DNA of 64,000 nt from Salipaludibacillus sp. LMS25. Lineage in GTDB: Bacteria > Bacillota > Bacilli > Bacillales > Salisediminibacteriaceae. The stretch covers positions 496,001 through 560,000 of the forward strand of contig NZ_CP093299.1 in assembly GCF_024362805.1 (NCBI RefSeq), read 5' to 3'. This document shows positions 18,173-27,783 of this stretch, piece after piece. Positions within the stretch are counted from its first letter, which is position 1. Each line of letters opens with the position of its first letter. A program made the position numbers and the translations under genes. Under the pieces are notes generated by a model. The model did not search any database and was not told the origin of the DNA. It saw nothing but the letters and a program-made list of their open reading frames with translations.

Positions 18173-19003
18173 TTATTTTAATTGTCGGAAATGTGCCTGT
18201 AGTTGTGCTGTTATAGGGCGTTCTGTAGGTAATAGTCGATCGTCCACCTGTTTTACAGTCATAATTTCTAAACTTGTACTCGTCACAAATACTTCATCTG
18301 CCTCATATAAAAAGTCGAGACTGAATGGTTCTTCCTTCGTCTGAATATCTAACTCTCCAGCAAGAGTGATGACGATTTTCCGAGTAATACCATGGAGAAT
18401 TCCCTTTAAAGGCGGATATGTGTATAGTAAACCATTTTTTACAGCAAAAATGTTACTGGTACTCCCTTCCTTAACCGTGCCATTCTCATGATAGACTGCT
18501 TCATCGTAGCCGTGCTCCTTTGCTTTTTGTTTAGCTAGGACATTCGGCAGTAGGTTCAATGATTTAATATAACAGTTTTTCCATCTATCATCTTCTGTCG
18601 TTAGGACACGAAACCCTTCCGTTCTCTTTTCAGAGGAAATAAATCTTGCTTCCTTTACTGTAAGTGTAAAAACTGGAGGGGTTGCTTCAGGAAAATGATG
18701 TTGTCTGCTATAAGTGCCCCGGCTAATTTGAATATATATTTCCGCTTCAAGGATAGTAGACCTCGCTATAGCTTCATGACAAATGTCAGCGATTTCGTCT
18801 AGTGTGTATGGTAAGGCGATCTGAATAGCCTCCGCACTATTTCCGAGACGTTCTAAATGAGCTTCCAAATAAAACGGCTTCCCGTTATAAGCACGAATAA
18901 CTTCATATATGCCATCCCCAAATTGATGGGCTCTATCCTGAATCGGTACAACGGTATCATTGATATCAACAAACTTGTCTTTATAAAATGCAATTTCCGG
19001 CAT
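18173..19003 (-). CDS. dat: D-amino-acid transaminase
   Basis: PLP class IV transaminase that interconverts D-alanine and D-glutamate with their keto acids, supplying D-amino acids for the wall. The 276-residue protein aligns in layout with the Bacillus enzyme. PLP-binding Lys147 lies in NCYIKSLNLLPNVLAKQ and Glu179 in GTVKEGSTSNIF. The GDGIYEVIRAYNG start and EADEVFVTSTSLEIM segment also fit. The DGIYEV and SLNLLPN motifs favour D-amino-acid over branched-chain transaminase. It lies 30 bp downstream of valS, possibly in the same transcript. Confidence 0.9.
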   Translation of the reverse strand: MPEIAFYKDKFVDINDTVVPIQDRAHQFGDGIYEVIRAYNGKPFYLEAHLERLGNSAEAIQIALPYTLDEIADICHEAIARSTILEAEIYIQISRGTYSRQHHFPEATPPVFTLTVKEARFISSEKRTEGFRVLTTEDDRWKNCYIKSLNLLPNVLAKQKAKEHGYDEAVYHENGTVKEGSTSNIFAVKNGLLYTYPPLKGILHGITRKIVITLAGELDIQTKEEPFSLDFLYEADEVFVTSTSLEIMTVKQVDDRLLPTERPITAQLQAHFRQLK

Positions 19004-19033
19004 TTTATGCCTCCTCTCATTTTAATTACTGCA

Positions 19034-21679
19034 TTAATTTTTCAGCTCATCAAGTCTTAACAGGACCTTCTCTCGTTGTTCAATGTAATCTTTTTCTTTC
19101 GCTCTTTCTTCAGCCACCACCTTTTCAGGCGCTTTACTAATAAACCCTTCATTTGCAAGCTTTTTTTGGACACGCATCACTTCATTATCAAGTCGCTTTA
19201 ATTCATTATTTAAGCGGGTAATTTCTGCATCTAAATCCAACAGATCTGACAAAGGCATATAGAGCTCAACGCCTGAAAGGATAGAACTCATGGATTTTTC
19301 AGGAGCAGTCATGTCCATAGCTAACTTCAACTCTGATGGGTTGCAGAACCGTTCAATATAGGATTTTCCGCGTTCTAACTGCTCAAGTATCTCCTCTGAA
19401 TCTGCTTTGATGAATAACGTGATTTGTTTACTCATCGGGACGTTTAACTCTGAACGGGTATTTCTAACTGAGCGGATAATATCTTGAAGGAGCTGCATAT
19501 CCTTCATACCTTGTTCATTCATTAAAGCATCATTTTTTACCGGCCATGCTGCAACAGTTATGGATTCTCCTTCATGCGGCAGGTGCTGCCATACTTCTTC
19601 AGTAATGAATGGCATAAATGGATGAAGCAAACGCATTGTTTGGTCAAGAACGTAAGCTAATATTGAACGAGTCGTCTGCTTGGCTTCTTCATCTTCACCA
19701 TTCAATGGTAATTTGGCCATTTCTATATACCAGTCACAAAAATCGTCCCAGATGAAATTATATAGAGCTCGTCCAACTTCGCCAAATTCGTAAGTATCAA
19801 TAAATCTAGTCACATGCTCAATCGTCATTTGCAACTTCGTTAATATCCATTGATCAGCAATCGATTTTTTACCCGCTAAATCAATATCTTCATATTTAAG
19901 CCCATCCATATTCATCAGAGCAAAACGTGAGGCGTTCCAAATTTTATTCCCAAAGTTCCAGTTAGCCTCTACTTTTTCCCAATAAAATCGTAAATCATTT
20001 CCTGGTGAACTTCCCGTACTTAAGAAAAACCTTAGAGCATCCGCACCATACTTATCAATCACATCCATAGGATCGACACCATTACCAAGTGACTTGCTCA
20101 TTTTACGCCCTTCCCCATCTCGGACAAGCCCGTGGATCAACACATCTTTAAACGGACGTTGACCTGTAAAATGCTGTCCTTGAAAAATCATACGTGCTAC
20201 CCAAAAATAAATAATGTCATAGCCTGTCACAAGGGCATCCGTTGAGTAATATCGCTTGTAATCAGCTGCTTCACTATCCGGCCACCCCAATGTAGAAAAT
20301 GGCCATAAGGCAGAACTAAACCACGTATCAAGTACATCTTTATCTTGCTCCCAATTTTCAATGTCATCCGGTTCTTTCCGTCCCACATAAATGTCTCCTG
20401 TTTCTTTATGAAACCAAGCTGGGATACGATGTCCCCACCATAGTTGTCTCGAGATACACCAATCTCTAATATTTTCAATCCAATGCATATACGTTTTTTC
20501 AAACCTGTCCGGAACAAAGTTGACTTTGCCTTCTTTCTGCTGAAGTTTAATCGCTTCTTCAGCTAAAGGTCCCATCTTGACAAACCATTGAGTAGACAAA
20601 TAAGGTTCTACCACGGCATTACTCCGTTCAGAGTGGCCAACACTATGAGTATGTTCTTCTATTTTGAACAGAACTCCATCGTGTTGAAGGTCTTTTACTA
20701 TTTGCTTACGACATTCAAAACGATCAAGCCCCTTATACTTGCCGGCATTCTCATTCATTGTTCCTGATTCATCCATCACTAAGATGCGCTCTAACTGATG
20801 GCGATTGCCTATTTCAAAGTCATTTGGATCATGAGCAGGCGTAATTTTAACAGCTCCCGAGCCAAATTCCATATCCACGTAATCATCTGCTACAATCTCT
20901 ATTTCACGGCCAATGATAGGTAAAATAGCTTTTTTACCAATTAAGTGGCGATACCTTTCATCATTAGGATGGACAGCAACTGCTGTATCTCCTAGCATCG
21001 TTTCAGGTCTTGTCGTAGCCACCTCAATATGACCATCTCCGTCTGCTAATGGGTATTTCATATGGTAGAATGCCCCTTGAACATCCTTATAAATGACTTC
21101 AATATCCGATAAGGCTGTTTTCGTTTGAGGATCCCAATTGATAATATACTCTCCTCGATAGATTAGCCCTTCTTCATACAAGCGTACGAACACTTCTCGA
21201 ACAGCATCAGATAAACCATCGTCTAACGTAAACCGCTCACGGGAATAATCGAGAGAAAGACCGAGCTTAGCCCATTGCTCTCTAATAAAATCAGCATACT
21301 CTTCCTTCCACTCCCATGATTTCTCAAGAAATTTTTCACGACCGAGGTCATGTCGAGATAGCCCTTGCTCTCTCAGCTTTCCTTCTACCTTAGCCTGGGT
21401 TGCAATCCCTGCATGGTCCATTCCTGGGAGCCAAAGGGCATCGTAGCCTTGCATACGCTTCACCCGAATTAATATATCTTGCAATGTTGTATCCCATGCA
21501 TGCCCTAAGTGAAGTCTACCTGTTACATTTGGCGGTGGAATGACAATCGTATACGGTTGTTTCGTCTCATCTCCTGTTGCCTCAAAAAATTTTCCATTGA
21601 CCCAGTATGGGTACCATTTAGCCTCTGTTGCCTGAGGATCATATTTCGGCGGCATTGTCGTATTAGGTTTTTCAGACAT
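19034..21679 (-). CDS. valS: Valyl-tRNA synthetase
   Basis: Class I aminoacyl-tRNA synthetase that charges tRNA-Val. The 881-residue protein is complete. It has the HIGH-type motif LHLGHAWD near residue 57, a long CP1 editing domain, and the KMSKS motif [14 protein letters not shown] near 525. An anticodon-binding domain and the C-terminal coiled-coil arm (about 810-881) characteristic of ValRS follow. It is preceded by a T-box leader, so expression should rise when uncharged tRNA-Val accumulates. In B. subtilis folC follows directly; here a transaminase follows. Confidence 0.97.
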   Translation of the reverse strand: MSEKPNTTMPPKYDPQATEAKWYPYWVNGKFFEATGDETKQPYTIVIPPPNVTGRLHLGHAWDTTLQDILIRVKRMQGYDALWLPGMDHAGIATQAKVEGKLREQGLSRHDLGREKFLEKSWEWKEEYADFIREQWAKLGLSLDYSRERFTLDDGLSDAVREVFVRLYEEGLIYRGEYIINWDPQTKTALSDIEVIYKDVQGAFYHMKYPLADGDGHIEVATTRPETMLGDTAVAVHPNDERYRHLIGKKAILPIIGREIEIVADDYVDMEFGSGAVKITPAHDPNDFEIGNRHQLERILVMDESGTMNENAGKYKGLDRFECRKQIVKDLQHDGVLFKIEEHTHSVGHSERSNAVVEPYLSTQWFVKMGPLAEEAIKLQQKEGKVNFVPDRFEKTYMHWIENIRDWCISRQLWWGHRIPAWFHKETGDIYVGRKEPDDIENWEQDKDVLDTWFSSALWPFSTLGWPDSEAADYKRYYSTDALVTGYDIIYFWVARMIFQGQHFTGQRPFKDVLIHGLVRDGEGRKMSKSLGNGVDPMDVIDKYGADALRFFLSTGSSPGNDLRFYWEKVEANWNFGNKIWNASRFALMNMDGLKYEDIDLAGKKSIADQWILTKLQMTIEHVTRFIDTYEFGEVGRALYNFIWDDFCDWYIEMAKLPLNGEDEEAKQTTRSILAYVLDQTMRLLHPFMPFITEEVWQHLPHEGESITVAAWPVKNDALMNEQGMKDMQLLQDIIRSVRNTRSELNVPMSKQITLFIKADSEEILEQLERGKSYIERFCNPSELKLAMDMTAPEKSMSSILSGVELYMPLSDLLDLDAEITRLNNELKRLDNEVMRVQKKLANEGFISKAPEKVVAEERAKEKDYIEQREKVLLRLDELKN

Positions 21680-21802
21680 CTTAACACCTTCCTTAATTTA
21701 TAGTTAGTTACATTCTCACTACTCGGCTTGCTTCATTAACAGCTAGATAAATGTGGTATTCGACTTCAAACACTGTTTTATTCGCACCACTTTTAGAGAA
21801 CA

Positions 21803-22078
21803 TAAAAAGCCCCCACTCGTCAAAGGACGAAGGGAGCTGTATTCCTCGCGGTACCACCTTTGTTTACAGAAAAACGTGTATAAACTAGCGCACGTTTTCT
21901 GTACACTTAAAAGCGTTAACGGTGCTTGCCGATGATAACTAATAAGTAAATCGTTCTACCTTTCATTATCACAACTCCAGGGCGACCTTCCATCTTTACA
22001 TCCGGGAATACCTTTCAGCAGCAATGGATGCTGGTTTTCCTCTCTGACGGGTTCAAGACGTACTCTTCCCTTTCAACA
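21803..22078 (-). promoter_or_regulatory. T-box riboswitch leader of valS
   Basis: The T-box core AAGGTGGTACCGCG lies at 21847-21860 on the minus strand. It is followed by a strong terminator (AGCTCCCTTCGTC/GACGAGTGGGGGCT, then TTTTTA) at about 21803-21838. Upstream, Stem I starts near GAAAGGGAAGAGTACG with an AGTA loop-E element. An AGGG/CCCT helix closes a loop containing GTC at 21984-21986, a valine codon and the probable specifier. The mechanism, tRNA-dependent antitermination, is the established one for this class. Confidence 0.95.
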
Positions 22079-22104
22079 TTTTATTAATTATCTTGTATAA
22101 CCGT

Positions 22105-22133
22105 ATTTTACCTTGACTCTAAATCATAATCAA
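22105..22133 (-). promoter_or_regulatory. Probable sigma-A promoter of valS
   Basis: -35 TTGATT (22128-22133) and -10 TAAAAT (22105-22110) are separated by 17 bp. Predicted transcription would start some 20 nt before Stem I of the T-box. Confidence 0.6.
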
Positions 22134-22308
22134 TAGCTAAGTTCGTCCCTTCACGTTCTCCCGATATATTTTTTAAAATAAGTTACCTATATTTAGGTAG
22201 GATAGCCGTTTCTAGCTCTCAGTGCCATCGTTCTTCCTTCATTTTGAAAAAAACACATTTACCTATCTTCATTACGGTTACTCGCCAGAAAAAATGTATC
22301 GAACTACT

Positions 22309-22363
22309 ATAATGCTAAGCTTGAATCAGTGGGAGTTTTACTGCCCCTTAAGAGTGGGATAAA
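22309..22363 (+). repeat. R1 repeat, 55-bp deleted form
   Basis: Same internal deletion as at 7793. The left end is ATAAT rather than ATAAA; the right end ATAAA is intact. It reads CTTGAATC where other copies have CTTCAATC. Confidence 0.85.
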
Positions 22364-22539
22364 ACAGAACGAGTAGATTTTTTCAATCATAACGCCATTT
22401 TATACCGTTACTGCTTGCATTTTTGCTCTATTGACATAGGCATTTGTCAATAAGACAAAGCCAATAGCATATGTCTTAATAATACAAGGGATTAGCAACC
22501 TGTCAGTAAAATTTCACTTGTCTCACTATGTACCATTAG

Positions 22540-22594
22540 ATAAAGCTAAGCTTCAATCAGTGGGGGTTTTACTGCCCCTTAAGAGTGGGATAAA
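22540..22594 (+). repeat. R1 repeat, 55-bp deleted form
   Basis: Bounded by ATAAA at both ends, with the same deletion junction. It is the second short copy within 232 bp. Its right end lies 2 bp from the stop codon of a possible decayed minus-strand gene (22597-22791). Confidence 0.87.
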
Positions 22595-22596
22595 AA

Positions 22597-22791
22597 TTAT
22601 ATATCCTCAACCAAACAACCTTCTTTAGGAGTTACAGGCGGCAGATTTTCTATGTTTTGATAACGATTAAGTATCGTTGTTCCTTTTTCTGTTATTTAGC
22701 CACGACAGCCATTTTTCCCCTATCCAATCTAGACACTGTTCCAGCATCATGTGCATAGATTATCTTAACTCGTGTGAAAAGAGGTGGACGT
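22597..22791 (-). pseudogene. Possible frameshifted gene remnant
   Basis: Reading the minus strand gives a stretch ending DAGTVSRLDRGKMAVVAK. Then, after a one-base frameshift in an A-run near 22695, the reading continues ITEKGTTILNRYQNIENLPP and on to CLVEDI and a stop at 22597. Both halves have protein-like composition and no stop apart from the frameshift. I do not recognise the family. It lies directly upstream of the plus-strand gene at 22792. It could also be chance. Confidence 0.3.
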
Positions 22792-23013
22792 ATGAGGCGT
22801 TTTACTCATCATAAAATAGCCAAATCTATGAAACGGCGAGCCGAAAAATCAAAACTTCATTGGCGTGTAAGAAAAATTATCGAGATGTTTCATCAGTTGC
22901 TATTACCCCTTATTATTTTCCAACTAATTCGGACACTTTTTTTGCCCACTACTTTAGATGTAATTTTACTAACCGTGTTTGTAGCACTATATATTATCTA
23001 CTGGATGCCTTAA
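22792..23013 (+). CDS. Small basic membrane protein of unknown function
   Basis: A 73-residue protein: a very basic N-terminal half (MRRFTHHKIAKSMKRRAEK) followed by two hydrophobic segments (about 32-50 and 55-71) with a short loop. The ATG at 22792 has GAGGTGG about 5 nt upstream; a GTG six codons earlier is less well placed. It is the only plus-strand gene in this stretch, upstream of valS and transcribed away from it. I do not recognise a family. The basic tail would face the cytoplasm by the positive-inside rule. Confidence 0.6.
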   Translation: MRRFTHHKIAKSMKRRAEKSKLHWRVRKIIEMFHQLLLPLIIFQLIRTLFLPTTLDVILLTVFVALYIIYWMP

Positions 23014-23473
23014 CTGCAAACCACTTTTAACAGTAAAAACAAAGACAAGCTTTTTACAGTAAATAAAAGTTAGTTTAACCATACTCTCATAACTTCTTTC
23101 ATTTGTCACGTAAGTAGCTGTTTAATAGCATGCTTGACACTTTTAAACATACGTATCTCGTATTTAAATAGGTCTTAATGAAAGAGATGCACCTTATGTG
23201 AGAACCCCTTTTCTCACCCTAAAATGGAACGTTGGTTCACTGTTAAACTTCCTTTCACCGACAGTGGTTAAAAGCGGACAATAAAAAACGGGCAATGCGA
23301 CGTAGTCTCTTGCGATCAACTTTAGGTGGAGAGGGTGAGTTAACAACTATCTTCTACAAAAGAGGAAAGAAAAGCAAACAACAGTTGAACCCAATCGTCG
23401 AGACGTTCTTCCAATGAGTTGAAGTAAATCATCATCTTAAATACAATCAGGAGAATGGTTAGGTGAGATTCTT
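23014..23473. other. Intergenic stretch with no recognised feature
   Basis: About 460 bp after the small membrane protein gene. I see no gene with a ribosome binding site, no R1 or R2 copy, and no clear terminator. Confidence 0.5.
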
Positions 23474-23563
23474 ATGATGAGAAAGAGTTTATTTTATATT
23501 TTTGTGATGACAGTCTCCCTACATCAACTTTACTTAGAAGGTAGCTTTTTGACATCATACTGA
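23474..23563 (+). CDS. Candidate small ORF (29 aa, hydrophobic)
   Basis: ATG-ATG with AGGTGAG about 7 nt upstream opens a 29-codon frame beginning MMRKSLFYIFVMTVSLHQLY, with one short hydrophobic segment. It fits a small membrane peptide but no family is recognised. The well-spaced ribosome binding site is the main support. Confidence 0.3.
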   Translation: MMRKSLFYIFVMTVSLHQLYLEGSFLTSY

Positions 23564-23599
23564 AGGGTTTAATTGCACGAGACACATGATGGAACAAAT

Positions 23600-23628
23600 A
23601 TATAAAAGCCCCTCGCTCAATGAGGGGC
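23600..23628 (-). terminator. Terminator of the spoVID operon
   Basis: Stem GCCCCTC/GAGGGGC with a 6-nt loop, followed on the minus strand by TTTTATAT. It lies about 80 bp past the stop of the ysxE-like gene. Confidence 0.8.
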
Positions 23629-23710
23629 CACTTGTTTACTGACTCATACTTCCGTGGTGTTCGTTATTTTATGAATACGAGACTGAAGATTTTGTTACTT
23701 ATTTTCTCCT

Positions 23711-24724
23711 TTAAGGCAACTTAGAAATCGACGTTACAAATCGAAAAATACGTTTCATCGTTAGTAACCGTCTTTCTAGTTGCATGACGAGGTGCATTTC
23801 CGACTTTTGTCTTGACGGTGATGTAAAATGATCCACCATCTGATAAATATTTTCCGGAAAGAGCAGGTAACTTATAAACAAGTACTTTTCATCATCAAAA
23901 AAAGCAAAGTGTTTTTCATATATACTAAGCCAATGCTTACCATCATGTTCATCCCACGGACGAACTTGAAAGAGATGACGAAATAATAAGGCCGTGTCTC
24001 GTGCAGGGGTGTCTTGTACAGCTCTTTCAAAATTAATGAAGTAGGCTGTCCCATATTCATCAAAGCAGGCATGAGAACGGTTTGGTCGTCCATGACATAA
24101 CACGCTTCGATGATGTTTTTTTTCCTTAGCCGTTTCAAGCCATTTTTCCAAGTACTTCTCTGCTTCATTTGCTACTTGCTTCGTTCGTTCAAAATGAGTT
24201 AATAGCGTTAGTTCAAAAGGAGAATAATACGTATGTTTCTCCATCTCATCTAAATATTTTTCCATTTTTAGTTTTCGTAAATCCCATCTTTCCTTTAATT
24301 GCTGAAATGACTTTTCTAGCGGCTCGTCTTCGGTTCCCCTTGTCCTCTCCGTCAACCCATGCAGCTTTGCTAGTTCTTCCAGTATGGCTTCTTCAGGGTC
24401 AGATCCATGACGAAATGTGTGATGGTCTTCATACCATGGCATTAAATAGTAGATGAATTGCCCATCAAATACAGTGTAATCACCATATTTAGTCGGTAAA
24501 ACAGGTACAAAAAAAGGAAAATCAATTCTTTCCAATCTACGCATAACGTGTACAAACCATTCTGCTTGCTCTTGAGACATCGTAGTCCTTTTTAAAGCGA
24601 ATGTTCCATAGTGAGTAGTCACTTTGTGAACTTTCCCTTGAGACGAAATGTGAGTTGGCTGCAAATCATAGTGAAACAAAACAGGCCCCATTGTATTCAT
24701 GAGTTGCGACTCATTCTTATTCAT
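23711..24724 (-). CDS. ysxE: CotS/YsxE-like spore coat-associated kinase-fold protein
   Basis: Member of the CotS/YutH/YsxE group, which has an aminoglycoside phosphotransferase fold and is linked to spore coat assembly. The 337-residue protein has the weak kinase-fold layout. KVTTHYGTFALKRTTMSQEQ carries a candidate lysine. VLCHGRPNRSHACFDEYGTA is the catalytic-loop region (HGRPNRSH in place of HGDxxxxN). INFERAVQDTPARDTALLFR follows. The degenerate loop suggests a binding rather than catalytic role. I chose the ATG at 24724, overlapping the upstream gene by 4 bp. It is last in the spoVID operon, as ysxE is in B. subtilis. Confidence 0.75.
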   Translation of the reverse strand: MNKNESQLMNTMGPVLFHYDLQPTHISSQGKVHKVTTHYGTFALKRTTMSQEQAEWFVHVMRRLERIDFPFFVPVLPTKYGDYTVFDGQFIYYLMPWYEDHHTFRHGSDPEEAILEELAKLHGLTERTRGTEDEPLEKSFQQLKERWDLRKLKMEKYLDEMEKHTYYSPFELTLLTHFERTKQVANEAEKYLEKWLETAKEKKHHRSVLCHGRPNRSHACFDEYGTAYFINFERAVQDTPARDTALLFRHLFQVRPWDEHDGKHWLSIYEKHFAFFDDEKYLFISYLLFPENIYQMVDHFTSPSRQKSEMHLVMQLERRLLTMKRIFRFVTSISKLP

Positions 24725-25647
24725 TGTACAACCTTCTCTCTGACATCTTGTAACCACGCTACCATCGTGTCACATACTCGTTTATTCGTATCCCACTCTG
24801 TCACTAATTCATTAAATCGCACTTTTTGCTGACTATGAGTTCTAGTCGTTTCTTGCGTTAATTGGCTAATAAATGACAACATCTCATAAGGATACATGAT
24901 ATGTGCTAATAATAAGGTACCTCTATCCTTATTCAATGGGAAAGTGGTATTCAAACCATCTAACAGTAAATCAAGAGAACCGCCTCGATTTTCCCATTCC
25001 GCTAAGCAATGCCGTAATACCTTGTAAGGAGAGGTGCTTTTTTTCTCATTATTTTCCCAAAACAATTGGCCATGTACCAATTTTGCTTGTGCTAATGTAT
25101 AAATTGAAACAACACGATGATGTGTATCAGTTAATTCGTTACCTTCTATAACGTTAGCAACCTTCTCTAGCCTTGTTAATGCCTCATCTTTTAATTTGTC
25201 CACCAGTTTATGTGAAACAGAGCGGACGGGGAGCGATTGAACAAGCCGCTCCCTGTCTGAATAAATATTCTCCTCACTAAGAGATAGTGATCCACCGCTT
25301 TCTCCTCCCCCGTATGGCATAGTGATATAGCGACCTAAAAATGCACCGATTTTATTAGGATGATCCCACACTGGATAAGGATCTTCCACCACATCATGTA
25401 ATGTGACCCACCCTGCATCCGTGTATATTGCTTTTTCACCATGGGAAGTTTGAATCATTCTATCTGTCAGAACACCAGTTTGTTTAGTCAATTCTTCCCG
25501 CCATAAAATGTGGGCTTGTAGAATATGTTCGTCAAGCCAAAACTTTAAAACTTTTTTTCCTTTATTAGTCTCAATGATCCGTCCTTCATCGACCCAACGC
25601 AAGTCCTGAAAAGGGTAACTTTCTTCAATATGGTCTAATTCAATCAT
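24721..25647 (-). CDS. CotS-like protein in the spoVID operon (diverged, unknown)
   Basis: A 308-residue soluble protein between spoVID and the ysxE-like gene. It appears to be a second, strongly diverged CotS-like protein: GKKVLKFWLDEHILQAHILW resembles the beta3-alphaC region of that fold, and KLVHGQLFWENNEKKS sits where a catalytic loop would be. Only part of that motif (HGQ) remains. No membrane segment is seen. I would not assign a function beyond probable involvement in spore coat formation from context. It starts 17 bp after spoVID. Confidence 0.5.
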   Translation of the reverse strand: MIELDHIEESYPFQDLRWVDEGRIIETNKGKKVLKFWLDEHILQAHILWREELTKQTGVLTDRMIQTSHGEKAIYTDAGWVTLHDVVEDPYPVWDHPNKIGAFLGRYITMPYGGGESGGSLSLSEENIYSDRERLVQSLPVRSVSHKLVDKLKDEALTRLEKVANVIEGNELTDTHHRVVSIYTLAQAKLVHGQLFWENNEKKSTSPYKVLRHCLAEWENRGGSLDLLLDGLNTTFPLNKDRGTLLLAHIMYPYEMLSFISQLTQETTRTHSQQKVRFNELVTEWDTNKRVCDTMVAWLQDVREKVVQ

Positions 25648-25664
25648 TCCTTCGCCTCCTTCCT

Positions 25665-26879
25665 CTAGTCTAATGAGGATGATTGCTTTACAGGAATGTA
25701 TAGAATTTGCCCCTCACTCACGTCTTCATCTTTTAAGCGATTCATTCTTATTAACTGACTAGGCTGTATGTTATAACGATCAGCTATTGTGTTCAAAGAT
25801 TCACCACTTTGAACAATGCACATTCGCAGTTTCGAATAGGCTTCCTGATCTCCCGCTAACATTTTTGTTAAATAAAGGGCATTCCCTTGTTCGGGTTCTT
25901 CTACTTCATCTCTACCGACTTCTTCGGTCTTTTCAGGCTCTTCATCAGGCCTTTCAACGTCTTGAGGCTCTTCTCTCTCATTCTCCTGTTGATTCGCGGT
26001 AACTTCTTCACGATAATCAGATGGTTCACTTTCACGTGTCTCCTTAAAATCATCGTGAGATTTCTCTTCACTCACTTGTGTGCTTCTATCCTGATCAGCT
26101 TTCTCTGTTTCTTCTTGAACTTGTTTACTTAAAGGTGTCTCTTCTACCTGATTACTTTGTAAAGGAGTGTCTTCTTGAACCGTTTTACTTTCTAAAGGTG
26201 TCTCTTCCGCCGCAGCTTTTAATGTGTAATGAGGAGAATCATGTGCTCTTTCGTCATTTTCCTCTGGAGAATCTCGCTCAGTTTCACCGTCACTAGCTTG
26301 CTCCGGTTCGCCCCTTTCTTCACTAACGTTCTTTTCGTTATCCTCATTTTTGGGCTCAGCATCGATCTGTTCAAATGAAAATGAGCGCTTATCATGGAGT
26401 TCTTCTGTTACCACCTCTTCAGAGAGATCTTCTTCCGATTTGATGCCTTCAATCGATAGCTCCGCACTAATTTCTAAAAAACCACGCTCAGGTACATGAT
26501 AGTCAAACGTATCTACCTTCACAGCCAACTCCGATAGATCCTTAATCCGCTCTCTTGGGATTGTAATATCTAGAGGAAACTGATGATGCATATGTCCGGT
26601 CCCTTCGTCCGAAAACGACACCTCTTCTACAGAGCGGAACGACATGTTAGTAAGATCTTCCCCCTCAACATGGGAGTGATGATTATCAGCTTCTTTCTTC
26701 ACTCTGTACTCACCTGTCAAGTTAAGAACCCCTTGAATACTCACTTCTTCTCCTGTTTCACTTATCGATATATCCGGTTCAAGCTCCAATGACATGAGTC
26801 CGTCTGCTTCATACCCGCGCTCAAGCCAAATTCCTTCTTTCATGGAAAAAGACAGCGATGACGTTCCTTCATTTGTCAA
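25665..26879 (-). CDS. spoVID: Stage VI sporulation protein D (spore coat encasement, LysM)
   Basis: SpoVID coats the forespore surface and recruits coat proteins for encasement. The 404-residue protein has an N-terminal beta-rich region (opening LSFSMKEGIWLERGYEADGL), a long, highly acidic, low-complexity middle (about 190-340), and a C-terminal LysM domain (CIVQSGESLNTIADRYNIQP). This is the SpoVID domain order. I placed the start at a TTG (26879) with GAGGAGG 7 nt upstream; the extension to 26924 is short, basic and lacks such a site. The acidic spacer is rich in EE, EET and DE runs. Confidence 0.88.
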   Translation of the reverse strand: MTNEGTSSLSFSMKEGIWLERGYEADGLMSLELEPDISISETGEEVSIQGVLNLTGEYRVKKEADNHHSHVEGEDLTNMSFRSVEEVSFSDEGTGHMHHQFPLDITIPRERIKDLSELAVKVDTFDYHVPERGFLEISAELSIEGIKSEEDLSEEVVTEELHDKRSFSFEQIDAEPKNEDNEKNVSEERGEPEQASDGETERDSPEENDERAHDSPHYTLKAAAEETPLESKTVQEDTPLQSNQVEETPLSKQVQEETEKADQDRSTQVSEEKSHDDFKETRESEPSDYREEVTANQQENEREEPQDVERPDEEPEKTEEVGRDEVEEPEQGNALYLTKMLAGDQEAYSKLRMCIVQSGESLNTIADRYNIQPSQLIRMNRLKDEDVSEGQILYIPVKQSSSLD

Positions 26880-27043
26880 TGTTATTCCTCCTCTTCTCCG
26901 CGATCTATTGACCATCGATGTCATAAGACAATCTCTTGTTGTCCATTTCTAAAAAAACACCGGGACTATACGATACACTTGTATGAAAATAGAGAAAGAA
27001 TTATGCCTAAGCCGTTGCTCTTCCCAATAGAATGCTTGGTGTG

Positions 27044-27499
27044 CTACCTAATATGGCTATCATAAAATAAATTTAAAAATCTTTTATGGGAAAGTCTGAC
27101 GTCATTCGGAAGTGATAAAAGTGAGAAGAATTGCAAATCTAACGTTTCCTCATCTTCAAGAGATAATTCTCCGCTAAAGTGAGACGTATAAAAGAGGACT
27201 GTCACTGCGTAATATGGATCACCATTCGGTGCTTCCACATAGTACTCCTTTCCAGAATAGATATCATACTTATGTAAATGCTCTAGATCAATTAGTAATC
27301 CTGTCTCTTCTTTGACCTCCCTCTGAGCCGTCTCTTCGAAGCTTTCTCCTACTTCCATCAAGCCTCCAGGAAGTCCCCATTCACCTTCCTCTCTTCTTTG
27401 CAACAAGACCTTATCTCCTTTAGTTATAATAACGGCTGCTCCCGGTAAAATAAGGGTTTCTTTACCTGCATATGTCCGCAACATTTCAAAATAACTCAT
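27044..27499 (-). CDS. Nudix hydrolase
   Basis: Hydrolyses a nucleoside diphosphate linked to some moiety; the substrate is not predictable here. The 151-residue protein has an intact Nudix box, GLMEVGESFEETAQREVKEE followed by TGLLI (about residues 45-69), with the G-x5-E-x7-R-E-x2-E-E-x-G-hydrophobic pattern complete. It stands alone between the spoVID operon and hemL on the same strand. Confidence 0.9.
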   Translation of the reverse strand: MSYFEMLRTYAGKETLILPGAAVIITKGDKVLLQRREEGEWGLPGGLMEVGESFEETAQREVKEETGLLIDLEHLHKYDIYSGKEYYVEAPNGDPYYAVTVLFYTSHFSGELSLEDEETLDLQFFSLLSLPNDVRLSHKRFLNLFYDSHIR

Positions 27500-27736
27500 T
27501 TAATTCGCCACTCCTCATTATCATGATACCTCTGTTTTTATTAAACTAGATGGCGGTCGTTTTTCTTTGTAACTAACGTCTTGTTCGAACTCGTTAAATC
27601 ATAATGAAAAACGACTATCAACCCACCAACCTAAAAAACCAAATATAGCATTTCAATCAATTTTAACATCATATCATGTCTCTAATATAAATAGTAATAA
27701 TACAACTTGTTGTCGAGTCGTGCACTTTATCTAAAG

Positions 27737-27776
27737 AAGTGCCTTACCACATTGCTTTTAAGCAGGTAAGGCACTT
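27737..27776 (-). terminator. Terminator of the hem operon
   Basis: A 12-bp stem (AAGTGCCTTACC/GGTAAGGCACTT) immediately downstream of the hemL stop. The U-tract is modest on the minus strand. It ends the haem operon. Confidence 0.7.
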
Positions 27777-27783
27777 TCTATTT

